From CAWCQC01 sp963819905 (GTDB taxonomy: Bacteria; Actinomycetota; Thermoleophilia; Gaiellales; Gaiellaceae), in the NCBI GenBank assembly GCA_963819905.1, contig CAWFXP010000001.1, forward strand, positions 186,001 to 250,000: a stretch of DNA of 64,000 bases. The letters are read 5' to 3'. The notes beneath the pieces were generated by a model, which was not told the origin of the DNA, made no database searches, and was given only the letters and a program-made list of their open reading frames with translations. This document shows, piece by piece, positions 47,440 through 54,514 of this stretch. Within the stretch, counting starts at the first letter, position 1. Every line of letters begins with the position of its first letter. Both the position numbers and the translations under genes were made by a program.

Positions 47440-47470
47440 AACGAAAAACCCAGCCTGTGCGGGGCTTTCT
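47440..47470 (-). terminator. Terminator-like hairpin after tRNA-Gly
   Basis: On the minus strand, AAAGCCCC, a short loop, and GGGTTTTT follow the tRNA 3' end by three bases. The T-run makes it a plausible intrinsic terminator. A related sequence lies next to the partial tRNA copy at 42489-42519. Confidence 0.6.
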
Positions 47471-47473
47471 AGG

Positions 47474-47547
47474 AGCGGATGAAGGGACTCGAACCCTCGA
47501 CCTTCTGCATGGCAAGCAGACGCTCTAGCCAACTGAGCTACATCCGC
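47474..47547 (-). tRNA. glyT: tRNA-Gly (GCC)
   Basis: 74 bases: acceptor arms GCGGATG/CATCCGC, D-arm TAGCTCAGTTGGCTAGAGC, anticodon stem TCTGC/GCAGA around loop TTGCCAT (anticodon GCC), T-arm GAGGGTTCGAGTCCCTT. CCA is not encoded. The 3' half is repeated at 42520-42562. Confidence 0.95.
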
Positions 47548-47687
47548 CGGAGGTGCCGAGTATAGCTGCGTCCCCGGGAAACCGGTGCCGGCCGGCGGTG
47601 CCGTCAACCCCGGGACTGCGTTGAGTCGCCGGCCGGCAGGCGTGAATTCGCGCTTATGTTCGCGACTCCTTCACGTAGATTGCGGGG

Positions 47688-48404
47688 GTGGCGACGCTGC
47701 TCGTCTTCGGTGCAAGGAACCTGGGCCGCGCGATCGCGAGCCGGATGGCCGGCGACGGCTGGGATGTCGGAGCGGTGGCGCGAAGCGGCGACTCGCTCGA
47801 GCGCCTCGCGGGCGAGATCCCGGGAGCGCTCACGATCGCCGGGGACGCAGGCAGCGTGGAGGACGTCGAGCGCGCGTTCGCCGAGACCCGCGAGCGGTTC
47901 GGCTCGGTCGATTGCGTCGTCGTTGCGATCAGCCCGTCGACCAGAGGGCGGAGCTTCGGGGGAGGAGGCATCGCCGAGGCCGACGCCGATGCGTTCGCGC
48001 CGTACCTCGAGGAGCTGCTGCCGGCGCTTGCGAACGTCATGCGGGTGGGGGCGCGCGTCCTGCGGGAGCAAGGCGGCGGCACGTACGTTCAGATCACCGG
48101 TGGGTCGGCTCGGCGGGGCATGGCCGGGCGCGGGCCGTGGGCTGCCGCCGCCTTCGCGACGCGGGGGCTCGTCCAGGCGGCTGCCAGCGAGCTCCGCGAG
48201 CACGGTGTCCACGTCGCGCTTCTGATCGTCGATGCCTCGATCGAGAGCGAGAAGACACGCGAGCGGCTCGCGGGCGCGCCCGCCGAGCAGTCGGCCTCCG
48301 AGGACGACGTCGCGGCGGCGGTCGCGTATCTCGCCGGCCAGTCGCCCCGCGCCTGGACGCACGAGCTCCAGCTAACGCCCTCGGGCGATCGCTGGGTTCC
48401 GTAG
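47688..48404 (+). CDS. SDR-fold protein with a degenerate active site
   Basis: 238 aa Rossmann-fold protein. The cofactor motif is modified (VFGARNLGRAIASRM), with VAISPSTRG where the NNAG motif should be and ITGGSARRGMAG holding the Ser. The catalytic YxxxK is replaced: the aligned stretch reads GPWAAAAFATRGL, with no Tyr and Arg in the Lys position. It may bind NAD(P) and regulate rather than catalyse. GTG 47688 start. The next gene starts five bases after its stop, suggesting an operon. Confidence 0.82.
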   Translation: MATLLVFGARNLGRAIASRMAGDGWDVGAVARSGDSLERLAGEIPGALTIAGDAGSVEDVERAFAETRERFGSVDCVVVAISPSTRGRSFGGGGIAEADADAFAPYLEELLPALANVMRVGARVLREQGGGTYVQITGGSARRGMAGRGPWAAAAFATRGLVQAAASELREHGVHVALLIVDASIESEKTRERLAGAPAEQSASEDDVAAAVAYLAGQSPRAWTHELQLTPSGDRWVP

Positions 48405-48408
48405 CGCG

Positions 48409-49200
48409 ATGCGTCGGCCGCTCGAGCTCTCGGAGAACCTGCGCTGGTGGCCGAGCACGCTCTGGCAGACGACGACCCTCGAGGTGCGTCGCGACAGCGT
48501 CGGTCTGCTGGTCGACCCGGGCATTGCGCCGTGGGAGGTGCACGAGGCGGCGGCCGGCGGCGTGGAGCACGTCCTCATCACGCACGCCGACTGGGATCAC
48601 GTCATGGGCATCGCGCTCCTACCCGACGCAGTCGTCCACGCGGGAGCGCCGAGCGCCGCGCGGATCCGCTCGGGCGAGGCTGCCGCGAGCGTCCGTCGCG
48701 AGGCGGCCGGCTACTACCTACCTGCGGACGCGGCCGAGGGGATGCGGGTCGACGACGTCGTCGAAGCTCCGGGCGAAGGCTCGCTCGGGCCGTGGGCGGC
48801 GTTCTTTCTCGCCGCGCCCGGCCACACCGACGACAGCATCGCGACCTGGCTTCCCGACGAGCGACTCGCGATCGTCGGCGACTACCTCTCGCCGCTCGAG
48901 ATCCCGTTCGTCTACTACTCCGTCAACCGCTACCGGAGCACGCTCGAGCTGCTGAGCGAGCTCGTGTCCCGGGAACGGCCGACCCACGTCGTCGTCGGCC
49001 ACGGAGCCCCGCTCGACCCCGACCGGGCGCTGCGAATCGCGGGGGAGGACCTCGCCTACCTGGACGCGCTGATCGCCTACGCGGCGAGCGGCGGCGACGG
49101 CGAGCGACCCGAAGCGGTGTCGGCGCACGTGCGCGAGGGCGGAGTCAGCGAGCGCGAGCACGCGGCGAACGTGCGCCGCGCCTGCGAGGAAGCGGCGTAG
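48409..49200 (+). CDS. Metallo-beta-lactamase fold hydrolase
   Basis: 263 aa. Binuclear metal site motifs: ITHADWDHVMG (HxxDH-like variant of HxHxDH: His, Asp, His), APGHTDDS (His), VGDYLSPLE (bridging Asp) and VVVGHGAPL (last His). The first His of HxHxDH is HADWDH with Ala-Asp-Trp, so HxDxDH, as in several divergent members. A C-terminal helical tail (EREHAANVRRACEEA) follows. It is coupled to the SDR gene; substrate unknown. Confidence 0.87.
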   Translation: MRRPLELSENLRWWPSTLWQTTTLEVRRDSVGLLVDPGIAPWEVHEAAAGGVEHVLITHADWDHVMGIALLPDAVVHAGAPSAARIRSGEAAASVRREAAGYYLPADAAEGMRVDDVVEAPGEGSLGPWAAFFLAAPGHTDDSIATWLPDERLAIVGDYLSPLEIPFVYYSVNRYRSTLELLSELVSRERPTHVVVGHGAPLDPDRALRIAGEDLAYLDALIAYAASGGDGERPEAVSAHVREGGVSEREHAANVRRACEEAA

Positions 49201-49228
49201 CCCGCTCGGGGCGGCGCTCCCCAAGCTC

Positions 49229-49264
49229 CCCCTTTCAGCACTTGCATCCGCCGGGTGAAAGGGG
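49229..49264. promoter_or_regulatory. Inverted repeat upstream of the CHAT module
   Basis: Arms CCCCTTTCA (49229-49237) and TGAAAGGGG (49256-49264) are perfectly complementary with an 18-base spacer, 49 bases upstream of the ATG at 49313. TTGCATC occurs twice nearby. It is a candidate operator for the CHAT module or a terminator of the preceding gene. Confidence 0.5.
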
Positions 49265-49312
49265 TACTCCTTGCATCGTGCGACCTGCCACGTGCCCGCT
49301 CGCCGACCGCCC

Positions 49313-50020
49313 ATGGCCGACTGGCTCCTAGACGAGCGCGACGTCAGTCCGGCGGCCCTCGAGCTCGAGGCGGGACCGGCCGACGTGACCCTGCGCGGGT
49401 CGCGTCCCACCGCGTCCCTGGCCGTCCGGCTCAACGACGTCGTCATCCACGACACGCGCAAGTGGTTCGGCGGCGCCGATATCCGGCTCGACACGATCGT
49501 CGTCAACGGGTTGACGGCCGAGAACGGCGAGCAGCAGGGCTTCTACCAGCCGACCACCTTCCGCTTCGCCGGCGTCCAAGACGGCGATCGGCTGCCGATC
49601 GATGTTCCCGGGCTCCTCGTCTTCTACGGGCAGCCGGCTCACTTCCTCGACATCTCCATCCTCGTGTCGCGCGACCGCAGCGACTCGAAGGATCTCGGTG
49701 AGCTCATCTCCGGGCACCTGAACTCGGACACGTGGAAGTCTGCCGCCGGCTCGCTCCTCGGCCTCGCCGTGGCCGCGCCGCAGGTAGCGGTGATCACGGC
49801 AGCGGTCGGCGGAGCGGCGGTCATCGCGAACCTGGCTGCGGATCTCGTTCGGGAGGTGACCGGCGACTCCATCGGCCTGTACCGGGTCTCGTGGCTCCAG
49901 CATCGCGACCGCTTCGGGCTCGGGCGGCATCCGGACGAGAACACGTACCGGGAGCGCGACCTCTCGTTCTGGTACGAGATCGTGATGGACCGACGGCGCC
50001 GCGGGCGCGATGACCGGTGA
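49313..50020 (+). CDS. Uncharacterised beta-sandwich (C2-like?) protein with a hydrophobic segment, partner of a CHAT protease
   Basis: 235 aa. The first 125 residues look all-beta (VTLRGSRPTASLAVRLNDVV, TTFRFAGVQDGDRLPIDVP, HFLDISILVSRD). Residues about 142-178 are strongly hydrophobic and Ala/Gly/Val-rich (SLLGLAVAAPQVAVITAAVG), enough for one or two membrane passes. The C-terminus, LYRVSWLQHRDRFGLGRHP and RDLSFWYEIVMD, is again beta-like. I do not recognise a named family. The gene overlaps the CHAT protease start by 11 bases, so the pair is co-translated. A membrane-acting protein under control of the protease is a reasonable hypothesis, not a finding. Confidence 0.75.
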   Translation: MADWLLDERDVSPAALELEAGPADVTLRGSRPTASLAVRLNDVVIHDTRKWFGGADIRLDTIVVNGLTAENGEQQGFYQPTTFRFAGVQDGDRLPIDVPGLLVFYGQPAHFLDISILVSRDRSDSKDLGELISGHLNSDTWKSAAGSLLGLAVAAPQVAVITAAVGGAAVIANLAADLVREVTGDSIGLYRVSWLQHRDRFGLGRHPDENTYRERDLSFWYEIVMDRRRRGRDDR

Positions 50021-53000
50021 GTGGTCGACACCGGACCGCCCTGAGGCACAGCTCTGGCTCGCCGAGTTCAACGAGCACTACCGCGCCTGGCTCGAGGCCG
50101 GGCTGACCGACCCGGCCGCGGCCGGCGGCCTGGTCGACGCCCTCCAGAACCTGCTCGAGCGTTCGCCCGAGGACGGCGTCCTCGTGGCCGGCCTGGCCAC
50201 GACGCTCCTTCATCAGGGCTCCGCCGAGCTCGGCCCGCCGCTGGCGTCGAGGCTCGCCGGAGTGGGCCTCACCGCCGGGCGGCTCGTTCCCGACCCCGAC
50301 CCGTTGACGCTCGCCTGGCTGACCGTCGAGCGCGGGCTCGCCGGGCTGGCGGACGGCCGCCTCCTGGACGCAGCCCGGGACGGGCTGGCGGCGATCGGGA
50401 CGCTCGACCGCGAGGCCGCCGGGCAGGAGGAGCTGCAGACGTTCCTGTGCGCGAGGGCACACGCGCTGCGGGCGCTCGCGCTCGACGCGCTGCTCGACTA
50501 CGGGCAGGCGGAGGAGCAGTACCGCCGGGTGGAAGAGCTCGCCGCCGGGTACTCGGAGGCCGGCGAGCAGCTCCAGCAGCTTCTGCTCGAGGTCGTGATG
50601 TTTCTCTACGGCACCGCCCCGACTGAAGCCGCCGGTGCCGAGCTCCAGCTGCTCTGGGGAGAGCTGGCGAGCTTGCGCATCGGCGCTGCCGCGGGCCGTG
50701 CGCGGTGCACTGCCTTCACGGATCCAGATGACCTGGGAGCAGCCCTCGTCCAGGCGGCAACGGTTTTCCGTGAGCACGGCCTCGGCGCTCTCAGCCCGCT
50801 CGAGCTCACGGCGGCCGTTCACCTCGCCGATCCCCCGGCCGCCGCCGCGTTCGTCGAGGACGTGGTCACGCTCGCCGGTGAGCTCGACCTGCGAAGCGAA
50901 GACTGGACGGCGGTCCTCTTTGCCGCCGCTGCGTTCGGCGCGTCGGATGCCGCCGGTCTCGAACGGGCCACCAGCGCGAGCGAGACCGCGCTCGCGGAGG
51001 TCGACGACCTGATGCACGCGGCCGTCGCGTGCGGGTTCCTGTACGCATCGCAGGTGCGGGCCGGAGCCGAGTCGGCGGAGGCTCAGACGGCGTTCCTCGA
51101 CCTCGTCGAGCTGCTGGCGTGGACGCGCGACGAGCGGCTCGACGATCCCCGCTTGCGCGCGGCCTTCGACGAGCCGGTCGCCACGGTGCTCGGAGCCCTC
51201 GCCGATGCCGTGGCCGAGGAGCCTCTGTCGCCGCGGCGCATCCAGCTCGCACGCCTGATCGACTTCGACCTCGGCGGCCGTACGCCCCTCGATCGCTGGC
51301 TTCCGACGGAGAGGCCGCCCGAGGCTGCGACCGAGCTCCAGCTTGCCGAGGCGCTGCTCGGCGATCGCATCGCAAGGCTCCAGCAGGCGCTGCGGCGCTG
51401 GCCGGGCGCTACCGCTCTGATCCTTCGCTCCGCAGGAGCGTCGTCTCTCGTCTTCTGCATGTCGGCCGACGGCGACGCGTCGGTCAGCGACCTCGGCAGC
51501 CCGTACGAGGCGGCTGCCGAGGAGCTGGCGTCGTATCTCGCCGACGAGATCGCTGCGCTCGAGCTCACCGGAACGGCTCCGGTCGATCAGGCCGGCTTCG
51601 TCGACCGGGGAGAGGCTGCCTACAGGGCGCTCCCCGAGTCGGTGAGGGCCAAGGTCGAGGCCAGCGACGTCCTGCTCGTCTGCGCCGACTACCGTACCGG
51701 CGGAGACACGATCCCCTTCGAGCTCTTCCGCGGCGAATCCGACTGGCTCGGCACCGAGAAGGTGGTCGCCCGCTTCCCCTCGCTTCGCGCGCTCGTCCAC
51801 AGCGCCGAGGCGACGGCTCGCCGCGACTCGCATCGACGTCTGCTCGCGGTCGCCGTGCCCGACCCGCCGGGCTACCCGCCCCTGACGTTCGCGCAGGAGG
51901 AAGCCACAGCCGTGCGAGAGCTCCTGGACGGGCTCGGCTGGGATGCGCCGGCGATCGACGCGCCGCGCGTCACTCCGGGCTTCGTGACCGACCGACTGCC
52001 GTACGCGACGCATCTGCACCTCGTCGCACACGGCGAAGCGGACGGCGTCGAGGACGCGTTGCTGCTCGCAGACGGGGAGCGGCTCAGCTCGACCGATCTG
52101 GCCGCGCGCTTCTTCCCGCGGGCGCCGAGCGCCTATGTGAACGCGTGCTCCCTCGCGCTGACGCGCTGGGCGGGAGGCGGGAAGAGCCGGGGCGTCGCGC
52201 AGGGTCTGCTCGAAGCCGGGAGCCCTGCCGTCATCGCCAACCTGCTTCCGGTCGACGACGATCGTTCGTCGGAGATCGCCGGTGCGTTCTACCGGGAGGC
52301 CGAGGCCGGCACCTTCGGCGACGCGCTGCGCGCTGCCCGCTCGGGCGCGAAGGACGGGATGCCGCCGCTCTTCTGGGCCAGCACCGTCCTGCTCGGCGAC
52401 CCGCGCACGACCTTGACGCCGAGCGAGACCGAACGATCGCTGAGCGAGCAGCTCCTCGACACGATGCTGGCCGGGGAAGAGGGTACGGAAAACGAGGAGA
52501 TCAGGTCACGGGCCGACAAGGCGCTTGTCTCGGATCACGGGGACCTACGCCTCGCGGCCGCTGCCGCGCTGCTGCGAGAGATCGCCTCCTGGGGCGAGTC
52601 CATTACCCGAGATCTCAGACCTCGCATCGCCGATGCCTGCCGCGTAGCGGCAGAGCTGGATCATCTGCCGGCCGCCGCAATGACCGCGTTCCTCCTGGCC
52701 GAGACGTACGACGAGGACGACGATCCGAACGAGGCGCTGCGGGTGCTCGAGGGCGTGATCGAGCTCTTCGAGCCGCTGGAGCAGGACAGCCAGCTCTGGA
52801 AGTCGCTTCTCGACCGCGTGCTCACGCGCTGGATGCTCCTGCGGGCCGGCGAGCGGGCTCCAACGGTCAATGTCTCGGGTGCAGCCGAGTCCGAGGCGGA
52901 CGAGCTTCTGCGGGTCGGCGAGGCGCTACGCGACGCCCAGCTCGCGATCGACGCTCGCGCGCTTCGCCGGGGACACGCGTCGGCGGCGCGGGAAGCCGAG

Positions 53001-53705
53001 CGCTCGGCAGCGGACGTCCTCTGGAACGCCGTGCAGGCGAACCGGGAGCTGCAGCTCGAGAGCATGCCCGAGGTGCGTTCGTTCGCCGATCAGGTCGCTG
53101 AGAAGCTGATTCGTGCCGGCGAGCTCGGCGAGGACGCGCAACCGCGCGCGGGCTGCGCGATCAGCGGGCTGCTCAAGTGGCTCTGGGACTCCCAGAACGT
53201 GGCCGCTCTGCCGCGGGAGATGGCCGACGGGCAGGCCGGGACGCTGGCGGAGCTCGTCCGCAGCCTGCGCGAGAACTGGCCTCCCGCAGAAGCGCCGTGG
53301 TTCGAGCTCGTCGGCGGCCTCCCCGAAGAGATCCGGGCAGAGCTGGCAGCTCTCGTCGGGCTGCCCTACGACGATGCGCTCTATCCGGCCATCGACGCGG
53401 CGATGGAGCGGATCGAGGCCCTTGCCCGCGACTCGCTGGCAGCGGTTGCCGAGAAGCACCCCGAGCGACAGCCGGATGCGATGGCCTGGGCGCTCGGCGT
53501 GCTGATCGAGTGCAATACATTCTCCTGGACGGAGGGCTCGGTGCCGGAGTCGAAGCAGGAGCGTCTGACCTCGCTCTTCTACAGCATCGGCTCCGATGCC
53601 GAGAGCGCGTTCTCCCCGTGGCTCTTCGTGGGCTTCCAGTCGGTTCGCGAGGCGGAGCTCGACGAGCTCGAGCGCTGGCGGCTCGGGCTTCCGCAGCCTG
53701 CCTAG
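50010..53705 (+). CDS. CHAT domain (caspase-like) protease with helical repeat regions
   Basis: 1231 aa, intact. Residues about 1-450 are alpha-helical, TPR-like repeats rich in Ala, Leu and Glu. The CHAT domain covers about 560-800 with the catalytic dyad His in HLHLVAHGEADG (about 673) and Cys in YVNACSLALTRW (about 713); the following GVAQGLLEAGSPAVIANLLP and SEIAGAFYREAEAGTF are hallmark stretches. Residues 800-1231 form a second helical region. No transmembrane segment, so cytosolic. CHAT proteases (separase/caspase relatives) act in bacterial conflict and cell-death pathways such as Craspase; the substrate here may be the partner encoded just upstream (inference). Confidence 0.88.
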   Translation: MTGEWSTPDRPEAQLWLAEFNEHYRAWLEAGLTDPAAAGGLVDALQNLLERSPEDGVLVAGLATTLLHQGSAELGPPLASRLAGVGLTAGRLVPDPDPLTLAWLTVERGLAGLADGRLLDAARDGLAAIGTLDREAAGQEELQTFLCARAHALRALALDALLDYGQAEEQYRRVEELAAGYSEAGEQLQQLLLEVVMFLYGTAPTEAAGAELQLLWGELASLRIGAAAGRARCTAFTDPDDLGAALVQAATVFREHGLGALSPLELTAAVHLADPPAAAAFVEDVVTLAGELDLRSEDWTAVLFAAAAFGASDAAGLERATSASETALAEVDDLMHAAVACGFLYASQVRAGAESAEAQTAFLDLVELLAWTRDERLDDPRLRAAFDEPVATVLGALADAVAEEPLSPRRIQLARLIDFDLGGRTPLDRWLPTERPPEAATELQLAEALLGDRIARLQQALRRWPGATALILRSAGASSLVFCMSADGDASVSDLGSPYEAAAEELASYLADEIAALELTGTAPVDQAGFVDRGEAAYRALPESVRAKVEASDVLLVCADYRTGGDTIPFELFRGESDWLGTEKVVARFPSLRALVHSAEATARRDSHRRLLAVAVPDPPGYPPLTFAQEEATAVRELLDGLGWDAPAIDAPRVTPGFVTDRLPYATHLHLVAHGEADGVEDALLLADGERLSSTDLAARFFPRAPSAYVNACSLALTRWAGGGKSRGVAQGLLEAGSPAVIANLLPVDDDRSSEIAGAFYREAEAGTFGDALRAARSGAKDGMPPLFWASTVLLGDPRTTLTPSETERSLSEQLLDTMLAGEEGTENEEIRSRADKALVSDHGDLRLAAAAALLREIASWGESITRDLRPRIADACRVAAELDHLPAAAMTAFLLAETYDEDDDPNEALRVLEGVIELFEPLEQDSQLWKSLLDRVLTRWMLLRAGERAPTVNVSGAAESEADELLRVGEALRDAQLAIDARALRRGHASAAREAERSAADVLWNAVQANRELQLESMPEVRSFADQVAEKLIRAGELGEDAQPRAGCAISGLLKWLWDSQNVAALPREMADGQAGTLAELVRSLRENWPPAEAPWFELVGGLPEEIRAELAALVGLPYDDALYPAIDAAMERIEALARDSLAAVAEKHPERQPDAMAWALGVLIECNTFSWTEGSVPESKQERLTSLFYSIGSDAESAFSPWLFVGFQSVREAELDELERWRLGLPQPA

Positions 53706-53787
53706 CCCCGCGCTTCGGCCGCTTTCATGATTGAGGCCCGCCGGGTGCGGGTACTCGTTCGGCTGGACGATGCAAAGGAGGCTCGAG

Positions 53788-54069
53788 ATGGCATGGGCGT
53801 ACGTGCAGACGGTGACGGGCGGCTCCCTCGAGGAGTACGACAAGGTGACGGCCGAGATGGGCGACATCGGGAAGCCGGACGGGCTGATCCTCCACCTCGC
53901 CGGCGAGGTCGACGGCGGTTTTCGCATCGTCGACGTCTGGGACTCGCGCGAGCAGTACGAGCGCTTCCGGGAGGAGACCCTCGAGCCCGCGATGCGACGG
54001 GCCTACGGCCAGCTGCCGGACGCGCCCGTCGTCTTCGAGGCGATGGAGGTGCACCATCTCGTTCCCTGA
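53788..54069 (+). CDS. Dimeric alpha/beta-barrel (ABM-like) protein
   Basis: 93 aa: MAWAYVQTVTGGSLEEYDKV, LILHLAGEVDGGFRIVDVWD, and FREETLEPAMRRAYG fit the ferredoxin-like dimeric barrel of antibiotic-biosynthesis monooxygenase/EthD-type proteins. The start at 53788 is chosen because AAAGGAG lies eight bases upstream; longer in-frame starts at 53731 and 53770 lack that. The function is unknown. The glutaredoxin-like gene follows 10 bases later. Confidence 0.8.
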   Translation: MAWAYVQTVTGGSLEEYDKVTAEMGDIGKPDGLILHLAGEVDGGFRIVDVWDSREQYERFREETLEPAMRRAYGQLPDAPVVFEAMEVHHLVP

Positions 54070-54079
54070 CGAGCCGACC

Positions 54080-54370
54080 ATGCTGATGCTCCACCAGGCG
54101 GAGTGGTGTCCGCACTCCCACCGGGTACGGCAGCGGCTGACCGAGCTCGGCCTCGACTTCGTCGCGCGCCAGGTGTCGCCCGACGTCGCCGAGCGGGACG
54201 GGCTCGAGGAGGCGACGGGGGAGCGTGAGATCCCCGTGCTCGTCTTCCCGGACGGCGAGGTCGTCGCCGGGGACGACGAGATCCTGACGGCGTTGAACGC
54301 CCGGTTCAGCGAGAATCGGGACGCGGCGGCCCACCGCCGCAAGGCCGCCGAGCACGCCTCGCTGCTCTGA
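54080..54370 (+). CDS. Glutaredoxin-like/GST N-terminal domain protein
   Basis: 96 aa thioredoxin-fold protein. MLMLHQAEWCPHSHRVRQRL carries a monothiol-type CPHS active site, and EIPVLVFPDGEVVAGDDEIL gives the cis-Pro and the acidic glutathione/mycothiol-binding turn. The C-terminal 20 residues are basic. It probably acts in thiol redox or as a small GST-like protein. It is co-directional with the ABM-like gene. Confidence 0.85.
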   Translation: MLMLHQAEWCPHSHRVRQRLTELGLDFVARQVSPDVAERDGLEEATGEREIPVLVFPDGEVVAGDDEILTALNARFSENRDAAAHRRKAAEHASLL

Positions 54371-54514
54371 GCGGCTGACGGCCGAGACCGGCCTCCCGGA
54401 GCAGGCGTCACGGCGCGGCGGCCTGCGGTCCGTAGGATGCGTGTTCGCTCGTGACCCCGGACGGGAGGATCGGTTGAGACGCGCACCTCGCGCCGGCAGC
54501 ACGGTGGTTGGCTC

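Noticed and set aside
49821..52031. 736-codon minus-strand frame across the CHAT gene
   Set aside because: Shadow of high-GC codon bias; no domain features, whereas the plus strand has a clear CHAT domain.
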